Assembly: GCF_014874065.1 (NCBI RefSeq)
Contig: NZ_JADBEE010000002.1
Location: 434,001 to 498,000, forward strand
Direction: 5' to 3'
Length of the DNA: 64,000 nt
Origin: Nesterenkonia halotolerans
GTDB lineage: Bacteria; Actinomycetota; Actinomycetes; Actinomycetales; Micrococcaceae
Position 1 is the stretch's first letter. The number at the start of each line of letters is the position of its first letter. The notes under the pieces are model-generated. The model saw only the letters and a program-made list of their open reading frames with translations. It searched no databases and had not been told where the DNA came from. Positions 17,923-27,250 of the stretch are shown piece by piece. The position numbers and the translations under genes were made by a program.

Positions 17923-18831
17923 ATGCACGGTGGTACGGGCTTCTCGGGTGTGAAGCGGATGCGTCTGCGCTACGCCGGCGTGTGTCATCTCTGCGGGCGC
18001 CAGCTGCCGCAGCGGGTGGAGGCGCTCTATGACAAGGGCCTCAAGAAGGTCAGGTGCCTCGACTGTGCTTCCGGGCAGCAGTGGGAGGAGCCATTGACCG
18101 CTGAGGGGGCGCCGTCTCCCGCGTCACGTGCCTTGCCGCCGCCACCTCAAACCGCAACAGAGCCTCCATCACCAGAACCATCACCTATCGAGCGTGGCCG
18201 GGCAGGTCTCGGTGCCCAGCGAGAATATGAGCGGCGCAAGGCGCGCGACGAGGCGCGCACCCGGCAGAAATGGGGTCGCTTCGGCGGCATCGCGGTGGCC
18301 CTGAGCCAGGAGAAGCAGAGCACCACCGCCTGGGCCCTAGGGGCCGAAGGGGAACGTCGCATCGGGGCGCGCCTGGATCGAGTCGCCTGGGAGCTCGGCG
18401 GCCTGGTGCTGCACGACCGGAAGATCCCTGGTTCTCGCGCCAATATCGACCATATTCTGGTGGTGCCCAGCGGAGTTTGGGTCATCGATGCCAAGAAGTA
18501 CACCGGCAAAGTGGAGATACGACGCAACGGAGGCTTCTTCACGCCGCTGGTGGAGAAGCTCACCGTGCGCGGAAGGGACTGCACCTCACTGGTGGAGCAG
18601 TCACTCAGACAGGTGGAGCTGGTGCGCGAGGTGGCTCCCACCGTGCCCGTCACCGGGGTGCTGTGCTTCGAGGGTGCCGAGTGGCCGCTTGGCGGTCACC
18701 TGCGCACCCGCGGGATCCAGGTTCTCTGGCCCAGGAGGATCAAGCGCGTCGCGGGAGCTCGCACGGGCGCCTTCATCGACGTCAACGTCATCGGCGCGCA
18801 GCTCGCCACCCATTTTCGCGCCACGAGATGA
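17923..18831 (+). CDS. NERD domain protein with N-terminal zinc ribbon
   Basis: A 302-residue protein. The N-terminus has two CxxC knuckles (CHLCG near residue 26 and CLDC near residue 46), likely a zinc ribbon. A Pro/Ser-rich linker follows, then a NERD (nuclease-related) domain with GAEGERRIGARLD, DHILVVPSGVWVIDAKKYTG and the later LVEQSLRQVELV helix. The DHI...V.DAKKY arrangement matches the restriction-endonuclease-like catalytic core, so a nuclease or DNA-binding role is possible; no partner genes for defence are nearby. The start is uncertain; GTG 17950 is an alternative. Confidence 0.78.
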   Translation: MHGGTGFSGVKRMRLRYAGVCHLCGRQLPQRVEALYDKGLKKVRCLDCASGQQWEEPLTAEGAPSPASRALPPPPQTATEPPSPEPSPIERGRAGLGAQREYERRKARDEARTRQKWGRFGGIAVALSQEKQSTTAWALGAEGERRIGARLDRVAWELGGLVLHDRKIPGSRANIDHILVVPSGVWVIDAKKYTGKVEIRRNGGFFTPLVEKLTVRGRDCTSLVEQSLRQVELVREVAPTVPVTGVLCFEGAEWPLGGHLRTRGIQVLWPRRIKRVAGARTGAFIDVNVIGAQLATHFRATR

Positions 18832-18873
18832 GGCGTCACGGTGCAGCGCGCAGCCCGCACCTCGTGGCGCCTC
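18830..18873. terminator. Hairpin between convergent NERD and propeptide-like genes
   Basis: GAGGCGTCACGGTGC pairs with GCACCTCGTGGCGCCTC (one mismatch and a 2-nt bulge) around a 12-nt loop. It lies in the 50-bp space between converging genes. Confidence 0.5.
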
Positions 18874-18881
18874 CCGCCAGA

Positions 18882-19199
18882 TCACTGAACTTCGGCGTCG
18901 GGCGGGGCGACCCGGTGACGCCGGGAACTGTCTGCTGAAGCAACACCAGGCACCGCCGCGAGGTCCTGCGCCTGGGGACGCTTGAGCTCGGAGTCCGCGC
19001 CCGCGCCGTCGGACTGCACGCTGGGCGCGGCATCCGGACCCGCCGCCCCAGCAACGTCCTCCGTGTGACCGGTGATCTGGCCCAGGCTGCGCAGCACCTT
19101 GTCGATGACCAGCCCTGAGGCTTTGAGTTCGGAGACGACCTCATCCATGGTCTCGAGGTGTTCATCGTCCACGGTGATGATCCAGTGCTGCGTGGTCAT
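18882..19199 (-). CDS. Stand-alone subtilisin propeptide-like (I9-like) protein
   Basis: A 105-residue protein. The first 45 residues (MTTQHWIITVDDEHLETMDE onward to SLGQITGHT) have the beta-alpha-beta pattern and residue spacing of inhibitor I9/propeptide-like small proteins often encoded beside S8 peptidases. The remaining 60 residues are low-complexity, Ala/Gly/Asp-rich. Its ATG overlaps the stop of the subtilisin-like peptidase gene (ATGA), so translation is coupled. A role as folding chaperone or inhibitor of that peptidase is inference. Related short proteins are sometimes mislabelled as aldolases. GGAGG precedes the start. Confidence 0.55.
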   Translation of the reverse strand: MTTQHWIITVDDEHLETMDEVVSELKASGLVIDKVLRSLGQITGHTEDVAGAAGPDAAPSVQSDGAGADSELKRPQAQDLAAVPGVASADSSRRHRVAPPDAEVQ

Positions 19200-20437
19200 G
19201 ATCGTGTTCCCTCCGGTCGGCCGTCTCCCAGCCCCGGTGGCACGGGTTCTGCGGTTCCCAGCGCAGGGATCGTGGCCAGCCCGGCCCCCACGTCGGCCAC
19301 CTCCAAGCCCTCGAGCGGAAGCGCCGTGCGGATCAGCTCATCCCAGAGCTCCTGGCCGCGCAGTCCGGTCGCGCCGGCCAGCACTGCCGCGATCCCGGAG
19401 ACATGCGGGGTGGCCATGGAGGTGCCGCTGATGCTGCGGAACAGCTCCGGGCGGGGCCAGGAGGAGTAGATGTCCACCCCGGGAGCCGCGATGTCCACCT
19501 CCCCGCCATCGTGGGGGAGTGACCGGGCGGAGAAGTCAGCGACCTGCAGCGCAGAATCCACCGCGGCCACGGCCATCACGAAGGGACTGTTCGCCGGTGC
19601 CCCCACGAACCCGGGATCCCCGGCGGCGCGCCCGGCATTGTTCCCCGCCGCGGCGACGAGCAGCGAGCCCTGCTCCAACGCTCGCCGGCCCGCTGTCACA
19701 TACGGCGGATGGACCTCACGCACATCGGCGCCTAAGGACATGGAGATCACCTGGCAGCCGTTCTGCAGCGCCCAGTCGATCCCAGCGAGGATGGAGGTGT
19801 CGGAGCCGGACCCGTCCTTGCCCAGCACCTTGCCGGAGAAGACCTCCACCCCGGCGGCCACTCCGTACCCGGGTCCGCTCTGCGCCACCCACGGGCCGCA
19901 GGCGGTGCCGATGCAGTGGGTGCCGTGACCATGAACATCCTCGGGACCCTCACCGGCGATGAAGGACTCCAGCGTCACGCTGCGCCCCGCGAAGTCAGGG
20001 TGGGAAGCGTCGAACCCCGTGTCCAGCACGGCCAGCCGCATCCCGCCGCCGGTCTGTCCGCTGTCCTGGGCCCGGCGGATCTGGATCGCCTGCAGCCCCC
20101 AGGTCAGCTCGGCGCTGTCTGCCGCGCTCCGGGCGACAGCCTCCACCGGCCCTGCACTGGGGTCAGACGCACTGGGACCCGCGTTCGGCGGGGTGGTGAG
20201 GGCGTAGTAGGTGAGCTCGGGGGTATAGCTCATCGGCCGACGTCGTTCTCGGCACATTCCGCTGAAAGCTTCCAGTTCCTCGGGGTCCCCGTCCACCACG
20301 CCGACCCCGAGCCGGGGAAAGTACACGTCGGTGGAGAAACCCTGGGCGCTGAGCAGACCCGGCGCCTCTCGCTCCAGCACCTCAGCATCGGAGGTGTCGA
20401 ATGTCACTACAAAGCGTCGCATGGCCGTCCCATCCAT
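19196..20437 (-). CDS. Subtilisin-like S8 serine peptidase
   Basis: A 413-residue S8 peptidase from ATG 20437 (ATG 20422 is equally possible, and an ORF to 20521 exists). An N-terminal propeptide-like stretch (MRRFVVTFDTSDAEVL) precedes the catalytic domain. The triad is Asp in LAVLDTGFD (about residue 139), His in VHGHGTHCIG (about 171) and Ser in SGTSMATPHVSG (about 340); the oxyanion Asn is in AAAGNNAG. No classical signal peptide is evident, so it may be cytoplasmic or leave the cell by another route. It is first in a two-gene operon with the propeptide-like gene. Confidence 0.85.
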   Translation of the reverse strand: MDGTAMRRFVVTFDTSDAEVLEREAPGLLSAQGFSTDVYFPRLGVGVVDGDPEELEAFSGMCRERRRPMSYTPELTYYALTTPPNAGPSASDPSAGPVEAVARSAADSAELTWGLQAIQIRRAQDSGQTGGGMRLAVLDTGFDASHPDFAGRSVTLESFIAGEGPEDVHGHGTHCIGTACGPWVAQSGPGYGVAAGVEVFSGKVLGKDGSGSDTSILAGIDWALQNGCQVISMSLGADVREVHPPYVTAGRRALEQGSLLVAAAGNNAGRAAGDPGFVGAPANSPFVMAVAAVDSALQVADFSARSLPHDGGEVDIAAPGVDIYSSWPRPELFRSISGTSMATPHVSGIAAVLAGATGLRGQELWDELIRTALPLEGLEVADVGAGLATIPALGTAEPVPPGLGDGRPEGTRS

Positions 20438-20586
20438 CCGTAGAGCTGACACGTGCGCCCAGGCTAAGGTCGAAACCTGCGAATCCGCCGGGTGACTCGC
20501 GCGTGAGTGATCACCGGTCATCTGTCCGGCACACAGCGCTCGGCGCCGGGGGTGTTTCCCTGTGCAGGCCCGGCGGGGTCATGACG

Positions 20587-20592
20587 CATAAT
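20587..20592 (+). promoter_or_regulatory. -10 box CATAAT upstream of purK
   Basis: CATAAT is followed by 8 nt and the GTG start of purK. The short leader (TGGGGACT) leaves little room for a ribosome-binding site, so transcription probably begins near the start codon. Confidence 0.5.
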
Positions 20593-20600
20593 TGGGGACT

Positions 20601-21893
20601 GTGACGCGACCCGAGAGCTCCCCAGCGCCGAGAGACGCCCCCCGCAGCCCCGACGGCACCCCGCGGGTCGGGGTGATCGGTGACGGCCAGCTGGCCCGAA
20701 TGATGGCGCCCGCCGCAGTCGAACTCGGCATCGAGCTTCACCTGCTCGCCGGTTCCGCCGACTCCTCCGCCGCTCAGGTCATCCCACACACCACGCTGGG
20801 GGACTACCGCGATCCGCAGACGGTCACCGCCTTCGCCGCCGACCTCGACGTGATCACCTTCGACCACGAGCATGTGCCCGCCGAGGTGCTCTCCGCGCTC
20901 GCCGATTCGGGCATTGCGATGCATCCCGGGCCCGAGGCGCTGATCTACGCGCAGGACAAGCTCGCGATGCGCCGCGCGGTCGAGGAGCTCGGCCTGCCCA
21001 ACCCGCGCTGGGCCGAGGTGCACACCGTGGCGGAGCTGCTCGAGTTCGGTGCTGAGACCGGATGGCCCGTGGTGCTGAAGACCCCCCGCGGCGGCTACGA
21101 CGGCAAGGGCGTGCGGATGATCGACTCCGCCGAGGAGGCCCCCGCCGCCCAGGACTGGTTTGATCGCGCCGCCGAGGGTCCGACCGGTCTGCTGGCCGAG
21201 CAGAAGGTTCCCTATACCCGCGAGCTCTCCGCGCAGGTGGCACGCTCCGCCGCCGGGGAGACCATGCCCTATCCCGTGGTGGAGTCCACCCAGACCGACG
21301 GCGTCTGCGACGAGGTCATCGCCCCGGCTCCGCACACCAGTGACACCCATATCGAGGCCGCGGAACGCATCGCCCGCACCATCGCTGAGAAGCTGCAGGT
21401 CACCGGCATGCTCGCAGTGGAGCTCTTCGAGATCAGCGAAGACGCCGTGGACGCGGAACGCGGGATCGTCCCGGGGATCTACGTCAACGAGCTGGCCATG
21501 CGACCGCATAATTCTGGGCACTGGACCATGGACGGATCCATCACCAGCCAGTTCGAACAGCACCTGCGAGCAGTGCTGGGCCTGCCGCTGGGCGCCACCG
21601 AGGTCAAGGGCGGTGCCGGCGGATACACCGTGATGAAGAATCTGCTCGGCAGCTCCACTCCGGGGGAGCGTTCCCTGCACAGCTCCTTCGCCGCCGCGAT
21701 GCGCCGTTCCCACGGCTCCAAGATCCACCTCTACGGAAAAGAGGCACGCCCCGGTCGCAAGATCGGGCACGTGAACATCCTGACCCAGACGCATTCTTCG
21801 CAGGAAAGCTGGGAGACCCGCCGCTCGCGGCTGCAGCGCGTCCGCCGAGCCGCCGCCGAGGTGGCCGAGATCATCGTGGAAGGACCAGCATGA
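20601..21893 (+). CDS. purK: 5-(carboxyamino)imidazole ribonucleotide synthase
   Basis: A 430-residue ATP-grasp enzyme that carboxylates AIR to N5-CAIR in purine synthesis. It begins with the dinucleotide-like [13 protein letters not shown], has YRDPQTV, the ATP-grasp segment [16 protein letters not shown], and the signature [14 protein letters not shown] near residue 300. The GTG start at 20601 gives the expected N-terminus; a TTG at 20592 lies inside the -10 box. The stop overlaps purE by 4 bp (ATGA), so both are coupled. Confidence 0.93.
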   Translation: MTRPESSPAPRDAPRSPDGTPRVGVIGDGQLARMMAPAAVELGIELHLLAGSADSSAAQVIPHTTLGDYRDPQTVTAFAADLDVITFDHEHVPAEVLSALADSGIAMHPGPEALIYAQDKLAMRRAVEELGLPNPRWAEVHTVAELLEFGAETGWPVVLKTPRGGYDGKGVRMIDSAEEAPAAQDWFDRAAEGPTGLLAEQKVPYTRELSAQVARSAAGETMPYPVVESTQTDGVCDEVIAPAPHTSDTHIEAAERIARTIAEKLQVTGMLAVELFEISEDAVDAERGIVPGIYVNELAMRPHNSGHWTMDGSITSQFEQHLRAVLGLPLGATEVKGGAGGYTVMKNLLGSSTPGERSLHSSFAAAMRRSHGSKIHLYGKEARPGRKIGHVNILTQTHSSQESWETRRSRLQRVRRAAAEVAEIIVEGPA

Positions 21894-22498
21894 GCCAGCC
21901 CAGCGAGTCCCCCGCCCAAGAGGCTCCGGAGCAGACTCCCGCAGCCAAGCCCCAAGGCTCCGGCCACACCACGGCCAAGGTGGCACTGGTCATGGGGTCG
22001 AACTCCGACTGGCCGATCATGCAGGCGGCCGCTCAGGCGCTGGATGAATTCGGCATCACCTTCGAGGCCGACGTCGTCTCCGCCCACCGCATGGCGGAGG
22101 AGATGATCCACTACGGCAAGACCGCGCACACCCGCGGCATCCGGGTCATCATCGCCGGCGCCGGCGGGGCCGCGCATCTGCCCGGCATGCTGGCATCGGT
22201 GACCCCGCTGCCGGTGATCGGCGTCCCCGTGCCGCTGAAGCACATGGACGGGATGGATTCCCTGTTGAGCATCGTGCAGATGCCCGCCGGTGTCCCCGTG
22301 GCCACCGTCTCCGTGGGAGGTGCCCGCAATGCGGGTCTGCTCGCGGTGCGCACGCTGGCCGCCGGAGACACCGCCCAGGCCGCCGAGCTGCGCGCCAAGC
22401 TGCTGGACTTCCAGACCACCCTGGCGGCCGAGGCCCACGCCAAAGGGGCCCGTCTGCGCGAGGAAGCCGCCGAGCTGGGGACGTACCGCGCCCGATGA
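21890..22498 (+). CDS. purE: N5-carboxyaminoimidazole ribonucleotide mutase
   Basis: A 202-residue class I PurE that converts N5-CAIR to CAIR. Signature motifs are [10 protein letters not shown] (about residue 35), the catalytic SAHRM and [16 protein letters not shown] and [16 protein letters not shown] follow. The first 30 residues are a Pro/Ala/Gln-rich extension not found in most PurE. It overlaps purK upstream and the LCP gene downstream, each by 4 bp. Confidence 0.94.
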   Translation: MSQPSESPAQEAPEQTPAAKPQGSGHTTAKVALVMGSNSDWPIMQAAAQALDEFGITFEADVVSAHRMAEEMIHYGKTAHTRGIRVIIAGAGGAAHLPGMLASVTPLPVIGVPVPLKHMDGMDSLLSIVQMPAGVPVATVSVGGARNAGLLAVRTLAAGDTAQAAELRAKLLDFQTTLAAEAHAKGARLREEAAELGTYRAR

Positions 22499-24132
22499 CT
22501 GAATCCGCCATCAGCTACCACCGGTTCAGCAGCCAACCGGATGTGATCCGCAGCCCGCAGCGTGGCTCGGACACCGACCGCACCCGCCGCGCGTTCATGC
22601 TGCTGACGCTGACCCTGTTCATCCCGGGCGGAGCGCAGATCGCGGCCGGCTCCAAGAAGCTCGGCCGCATCGCGCTGGCCGTGACCGTGGCCTGCTGGTT
22701 CACCGCGCTGCTGCTGGGCATCATGTTCCTGACCATGCGCGGCGTCGTGCTCTCCATGCTCACCCAACCCTTCATGCTCTGGCTCGCGGTGGTGATCCTG
22801 GGCGCGCTCGCGCTGGGCTGGCTGCTGCTGTGGCTGGACACCTTCCGGCTCATCCACTTCGCCTCGCTCGCGCCGGGGATGAAGCCGATCGTCGCCGTCG
22901 TCCTGGCGGTGCTGATGATCCTGACCTCCGGCGGGCTGGGTTACGCCGCGAAGCTGGTCAATGAGGGCCGGGCCACGCTGGGCGGCATCTTTTCCAGCGG
23001 CCCGGGCATCCCCGCCGTCGACGGGCGCTACAACTTCCTGCTCATGGGCGCCGACGCCGGCGAGGGTCGAGAAGGGCTGCGTCCGGACTCGATCCACGTG
23101 GTCAGCGTCAATGAGGACTCGGCCGAGACGATCATCTTCTCCATCCCGCGCAACTTCCAGAACGCCCAGTTCAACGAGGACTCCCCGTTGAACGCCGTGT
23201 ACCCCACCGGGTATGACTGCGGTGACGAGTGCATCATCAACTTTCTCTACACGGATGTGATGAACTACCATCAGGACCTCTATCCCGAGGCCGCGGATCC
23301 GGGTGCCGAAGCCATGATGGACGCGGTGTCCGGCACCCTGAACCTCGAAGTCTCGGGCTACGTGATGATCGACATGGGCGGCTTCGAGAACCTCATCGAC
23401 GCCATGGGTGGGGTCTCCGTGGATTCCGGGGGCTGGGTGCCCTACCGCGGCCCGCTGCCCGATGGCACCTGGGGCGACAACTGGTGGGGTCCCGGGGTGT
23501 ACGAGTTCACCGGTCAGGAGGCGCTGGCCTACGCGCGGTCGCGGACCTTCAGCTCAGACTACAACCGGATCCAGCGCCAGCAGTGCATCCAGCAGGCCAT
23601 GATCTCCCAGTTCAACCCGCAGACCCTGTTGTCCCGTTTCAGCGAGATCATGACCGCTGGCGAGAACGTGGTGGAGACCAACCTTCCGCAGACCCAGCTG
23701 GGATCCTTCCTGGATCTCGCGGTGGACGCCAAGGGCCAGCAGATACAGCGGCTGGTGCTGGGCGCACCCGACTTCGAGGCGGAGGGCAACCTCTTCTCCA
23801 CCTACCCTGATTTCGATCTGATCCAGCAGCGCGTGGACCAGCTGATCGCCAATGAACAGGACGACGACGGCGGCGCATTCGGCTCCGCAGGGTTCCTGCC
23901 GGCGCAATCCGGTGTGCTCGGTGTGACGCTGCCGACAGCCGTCCAGGCTTCGAAGCAGGCCGCGGATGCGGTGGAGGAGGACGAGGCGCCCATCGATGCG
24001 ACCCCGCCACCGACCCAGCCAGACGGCTCTGACCTGACTCGGGAGTTCCTGGTGCAGGCTCAGCTGAATGGCCAGGTGGACATTCTGCAGGAGGCTGCCT
24101 CCACGAATTACCTCTGCGAGCCGGTGAACTAG
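22495..24132 (+). CDS. LCP family (LytR-CpsA-Psr) cell-wall ligase
   Basis: A 545-residue membrane protein. Four hydrophobic segments lie in the first 160 residues, followed by an extracytoplasmic LCP domain with [20 protein letters not shown] (pyrophosphate/Arg motif), IPRNFQNAQ, the GG.SVDSGG region and ALAYARSR. The tail after about residue 460 is acidic and low-complexity. LCP proteins attach anionic polymers such as teichoic acids or arabinogalactan-like glycans to peptidoglycan. Multiple N-terminal helices rather than one are a variant seen in actinobacteria. Start overlaps purE stop. Confidence 0.85.
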   Translation: MTESAISYHRFSSQPDVIRSPQRGSDTDRTRRAFMLLTLTLFIPGGAQIAAGSKKLGRIALAVTVACWFTALLLGIMFLTMRGVVLSMLTQPFMLWLAVVILGALALGWLLLWLDTFRLIHFASLAPGMKPIVAVVLAVLMILTSGGLGYAAKLVNEGRATLGGIFSSGPGIPAVDGRYNFLLMGADAGEGREGLRPDSIHVVSVNEDSAETIIFSIPRNFQNAQFNEDSPLNAVYPTGYDCGDECIINFLYTDVMNYHQDLYPEAADPGAEAMMDAVSGTLNLEVSGYVMIDMGGFENLIDAMGGVSVDSGGWVPYRGPLPDGTWGDNWWGPGVYEFTGQEALAYARSRTFSSDYNRIQRQQCIQQAMISQFNPQTLLSRFSEIMTAGENVVETNLPQTQLGSFLDLAVDAKGQQIQRLVLGAPDFEAEGNLFSTYPDFDLIQQRVDQLIANEQDDDGGAFGSAGFLPAQSGVLGVTLPTAVQASKQAADAVEEDEAPIDATPPPTQPDGSDLTREFLVQAQLNGQVDILQEAASTNYLCEPVN

Positions 24133-24138
24133 GGCTGA

Positions 24139-24144
24139 TAAGGT
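24139..24144 (+). promoter_or_regulatory. -10 box TAAGGT of a leaderless promoter
   Basis: TAAGGT is followed by 7 nt (TCCCCCG) and the ATG of manA at 24152; no ribosome-binding site is present. The gene may thus be transcribed independently from the purK operon in addition to read-through. Confidence 0.45.
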
Positions 24145-24151
24145 TCCCCCG

Positions 24152-25576
24152 ATGTTCAGGATGATCAATCCCGTGCGCGAGTACGCATGGGGTTCTACGA
24201 CTGCGTTCAGTGAGCTCTTCGGCTGGGCTTCTTCGGCGTCCCCGCGGGCCGAGATCTGGATGGGCGCACATCCTGGGGATCCGTCTTCACTGGAGCTGGG
24301 CCCCGAGGGTGGCGATATGGACGCCGCGAGTGCGGTGGCCGACGGGGCCGATCTCGCCGACCCGGCCGTGCTGGCCGAGTCCGCCGCGCGCTCCGTGACA
24401 CTGCCGGAGTATCTGCAGCGCTCCGGCGAGGCCTCCGGCAGCTTTCCCTTCCTGCTGAAGGTCCTGGCCGCCGAGCAGCCGCTCTCGATCCAGTCCCATC
24501 CCACCAGGGCCCGCGCCCAGGCTGGGTTCGCGGCCGAAGAGGCCACCGGGCTGCCGCTGGATGCCCCGACGCGCAGCTATAAAGACCCCAATGCGAAGCC
24601 GGAGCTGATCGTCGCACTGACCGAGTTCTCCGCGCTGTGCGGTTTCCGGCCCTACGCCGAGGCGGCCGCCGAGCTCAGTGGTCTGGTGCAGGCGCTTGGC
24701 GGCGACGCCGGTGAGTCAGCTCCCGGCGTCTCCGCAGTGGTGTCGCGGCTGCAGCAGCACGTCGCGGCGCAGGACTACTCCCGTGCGTTGGAGCAGCTGC
24801 TGCGCAGTGCTCGTGCGGAAGCCACCGCGGCGGCCGGAGAGCTGAGCGCACTCCTCGCGGACGGACGCCTGGGGGCGGGGCTCAGTGCCGATGCCGCGCA
24901 GATGCTGCAGCACGTTGCGCAGGACTTCCCCCGGGATCCAGGGATTTTTGTGACCCTGCTGCTGAACCGGCTCCTGCTGGCGCCGGGGGAGTCGATCTAC
25001 CTTCCTGCGGGCAACCTCCATGCCTACCTGCACGGGGTCGGGGTGGAGATCATGGCGAACTCGGACAACGTGCTGCGTGGAGGACTGACCAGCAAGCACC
25101 TCGACGTCGACGAGCTGCTGAAGGTGACCGACTGCGAGGTGCTGCCCGTCCCGCACTGCCCCGTCCAGGAGACTGGTCCGCAGGAGGTTGCCTCGGAACA
25201 GGCTGACCCCAGCGGTCCGACTCCGCCGCGTCGCCTGCGCTACGAGGCTCCCTTCGAGGAGTTCCAGCTCGAACAGTACGAGTTTCCGGGGGAGGCGACG
25301 CTGGACGCGCCGGGCCACGGAATCCTGCTCTGCACCGCAGGCGAGATCACGCTGAGCGCGCCCGAAGCCTCAGAAACCCTTCGTATGCTGACCCTGACCC
25401 CTGGAACCTCGGCGTTCCTTCCGGAGACCGTGGGTCATCGGGTCAGCGCCGGCGAATACGCCCAGGCCTTCATGGCCACCACGTCCCTCGCGAGCCGAGC
25501 CTCCCAGCAGAGCCCAGCCTCTTCCGACAGCCCTGCCTCCCACCACAGCCCAGACCAGGAGCATCCCCGCCCATGA
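24152..25576 (+). CDS. manA: Class I mannose-6-phosphate isomerase
   Basis: A 474-residue zinc enzyme interconverting mannose 6-phosphate and fructose 6-phosphate, feeding GDP-mannose synthesis for envelope glycans. It begins VREYAWGSTTAF, has the zinc-site motifs LSIQSHPT and NAKPELIVAL, then LPAGNLHAYLHGVGVEIMANSDNVLRGGLT (read as consecutive conserved blocks). Both the length and the Ser/Gln-rich C-terminal tail exceed the usual 390-410 residues. It overlaps gtrA by 4 bp. Confidence 0.92.
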   Translation: MFRMINPVREYAWGSTTAFSELFGWASSASPRAEIWMGAHPGDPSSLELGPEGGDMDAASAVADGADLADPAVLAESAARSVTLPEYLQRSGEASGSFPFLLKVLAAEQPLSIQSHPTRARAQAGFAAEEATGLPLDAPTRSYKDPNAKPELIVALTEFSALCGFRPYAEAAAELSGLVQALGGDAGESAPGVSAVVSRLQQHVAAQDYSRALEQLLRSARAEATAAAGELSALLADGRLGAGLSADAAQMLQHVAQDFPRDPGIFVTLLLNRLLLAPGESIYLPAGNLHAYLHGVGVEIMANSDNVLRGGLTSKHLDVDELLKVTDCEVLPVPHCPVQETGPQEVASEQADPSGPTPPRRLRYEAPFEEFQLEQYEFPGEATLDAPGHGILLCTAGEITLSAPEASETLRMLTLTPGTSAFLPETVGHRVSAGEYAQAFMATTSLASRASQQSPASSDSPASHHSPDQEHPRP

Positions 25577-26076
25577 TCAAGAAGCTGTACTGGCGCATCC
25601 GCGAGCTCATCGTCACGCTGTGGCGCGAGGTCGCGAAGTTCGGCGCCGTCGGCGGTGTCGCCTTCATCATCGACTCCGCGATCTTCCTCTGGCTGATCAG
25701 CGGACCCATGGACGACTCACAGCTCAAGGCCAAGGTGGTGGCCGGCGTCGTCGCCACGCTGTTCTCCTGGGTGGCCAACCGCTATTGGACCTTCCGGCAC
25801 AAGCGCTCCACGGGGAAGGCCCGGGAGCTGGTGCTGTTCCTGGTGATGAACGCGATCGGGCTCGGCATCCAGACCGGCTGTGTAGGCATCGCGAAGTATG
25901 TGCTGGGCCTGACCTCGGTGACCGAGGTGTTCGTGGCCGGCAACGTGATCGGTCTCGTGCTGGCGACCATCTTCCGGTTCTTCGCCTATAAGTACTGGGT
26001 CTTCACCAACGACCGCACCCACGCCGCGGACCTGCCCACCGAGCAGGATCCAGCCGCCGACGCCGCCCGCCGCTGA
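25573..26076 (+). CDS. GtrA family membrane protein
   Basis: A 167-residue GtrA-like protein with four transmembrane helices. The N-terminal FGAVGGVAFIIDSAIFLWL, central ANRYWTFRHKRS and the C-terminal FFAYKYWVF are family hallmarks. GtrA proteins are thought to flip or help export polyprenyl-linked sugars. The ATG overlaps manA, linking it to mannose-derived glycan assembly. A long perfect hairpin follows the gene. Confidence 0.88.
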   Translation: MIKKLYWRIRELIVTLWREVAKFGAVGGVAFIIDSAIFLWLISGPMDDSQLKAKVVAGVVATLFSWVANRYWTFRHKRSTGKARELVLFLVMNAIGLGIQTGCVGIAKYVLGLTSVTEVFVAGNVIGLVLATIFRFFAYKYWVFTNDRTHAADLPTEQDPAADAARR

Positions 26077-26101
26077 CGGCCCCTGAAGGCAACCCCATCG
26101 T

Positions 26102-26163
26102 TTGGGCAGAAATCGTCGGAATCGCCGCCCTCAAGCACGTCTATTCCGACGATTTCTGCCCAA
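26102..26163. repeat. Perfect 21-bp inverted repeat with 20-nt loop
   Basis: The arms 26102-26122 and 26143-26163 are exact reverse complements, beginning TTGGGCAGAAATC and ending in the matching GATTTCTGCCCAA. They lie between the converging gtrA and TIGR03089 genes and probably act as a bidirectional terminator. The arms are AT-richer than the surrounding coding sequence and are much longer than ordinary terminator stems. Confidence 0.8.
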
Positions 26164-26191
26164 CAGATGCGCGCGGCCGGCTGAAGGACGG

Positions 26192-27070
26192 CTAGCTCAC
26201 GCCCTCGTTGCGCAGCAGCTGCTCCCAGGCGGCGGGCTGCGCCGCGGGATCGCCCTGGAAGAGCACCACAGGACGGCTGTGCGCCCACGCCTCCAGCAGC
26301 TGCGCCAGGACGACGACGCCGGCCGGCCCGGTGGCCTCCACCCCGGCGCCCCAGCGGTCCAGCGTCCAGTCCTGCCAGTCCACGCTCGGCTCGCCGCCGG
26401 TGATCACGAGGCCGCCTCGCGCAGCAGGCCGCTCATCCGCCTCGGGAAGTTCCACGGAGGGAAGCGCCACCGGAGTCAGCGGTGCGGGCAGCTGATCCGG
26501 GTGCTGACGAACCTCTGCGGAGATGTCCAGCACCCATGCGGGCAGCGCCTCGCCCGTGGCCTCCTCGTAGGAGGCATCCAGCAGCCCGGGGGACAGTGCT
26601 GCAAGCTCGGCCTCCCCGAGGGACTGTGCCAGCGCGCCGGCACCGGTCCAGTCACCCGGCCGGTCGGTGATGATCAGCGCAGGAGCCAACGCGGCGGCGG
26701 CGGCCGCGCGGGCGTCGTCGTCGGCCTCGGGGGACTCGCCCGCCGCAGCTCCGGACGCGGTCACGGTGACCGACCACCCGAGCGCGCCTGCGGCGAGGAC
26801 CACCGCGGCGGCCTTCCAGTGCGCATCCGCGTCCACCAGGACCGCATCGCCGGGCTCGAGCTCAGATTCCTGGCTGAAGAGCCCGATGAGCTTGACCGCC
26901 CAGTTCTGCAGCACCCGCCCGGAGAGCTCCACGCGTTCGGCGCCCTCGGCATCCACGGTGCCGCCGTACCAGGTCACGGCCGGCTGGGGGCGTGATTCGA
27001 GGAGGTCCAGCAGCGCGGGGAAGGTCTGCGGCACCTGATCGGGCGAGCCTGAAAGTGTGAGCGGGGTCAT
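26192..27070 (-). CDS. TIGR03089 family protein
   Basis: A 292-residue actinobacterial protein that resembles the N-terminal part of acyl-CoA synthetase/AMP-ligase proteins (VTWYGGTVDAEGAERVELSG, then DAVLVDADAHWKAAAVVLAA) but lacks the ATP-binding and catalytic loops, so ligase activity is unlikely. Members are regularly neighbours of LCP genes, as here. The ATG 27070 follows AGGAGGAG by 4-6 nt; longer ORF extension to 27427 crosses the divergent whiB promoter and is not supported. Function unknown. Confidence 0.8.
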   Translation of the reverse strand: MTPLTLSGSPDQVPQTFPALLDLLESRPQPAVTWYGGTVDAEGAERVELSGRVLQNWAVKLIGLFSQESELEPGDAVLVDADAHWKAAAVVLAAGALGWSVTVTASGAAAGESPEADDDARAAAAAALAPALIITDRPGDWTGAGALAQSLGEAELAALSPGLLDASYEEATGEALPAWVLDISAEVRQHPDQLPAPLTPVALPSVELPEADERPAARGGLVITGGEPSVDWQDWTLDRWGAGVEATGPAGVVVLAQLLEAWAHSRPVVLFQGDPAAQPAAWEQLLRNEGVS

Positions 27071-27177
27071 GAAACTCCTCCTGGGGCCGCCACGCCTCGC
27101 GCGGAGCTGATTTCTGACGGCGTGTCGAGCGTGATCGAGGGGATGGGGGTCTGATAGTGGGAACTTTAGTCGCGCAC

Positions 27178-27207
27178 TTGACGGATGGTTACTTACGCCA
27201 GTGTAAT
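27178..27207 (+). promoter_or_regulatory. Sigma-70-type promoter of whiB
   Basis: TTGACG (27178-27183) and TGTAAT (27202-27207) are separated by 18 bp, close to the housekeeping consensus. Transcription would begin near 27214, leaving a leader of about 37 nt that includes GGGAGG before the whiB ATG. The region is notably AT-rich. Confidence 0.65.
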
Positions 27208-27250
27208 TAGGGGCAGTACACGGCAGGAATAATTCTCGGGAGGCCCTTTG

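Noticed and set aside
17923..18831. NERD protein as part of a defence system
   Set aside because: Neighbours are glpX and a protease pair; no helicase, methyltransferase or other defence gene is nearby.
18882..19199. Annotation of the small gene after the S8 peptidase as an aldolase
   Set aside because: The 105-residue protein has no TIM-barrel features; the pattern fits a propeptide-like protein.
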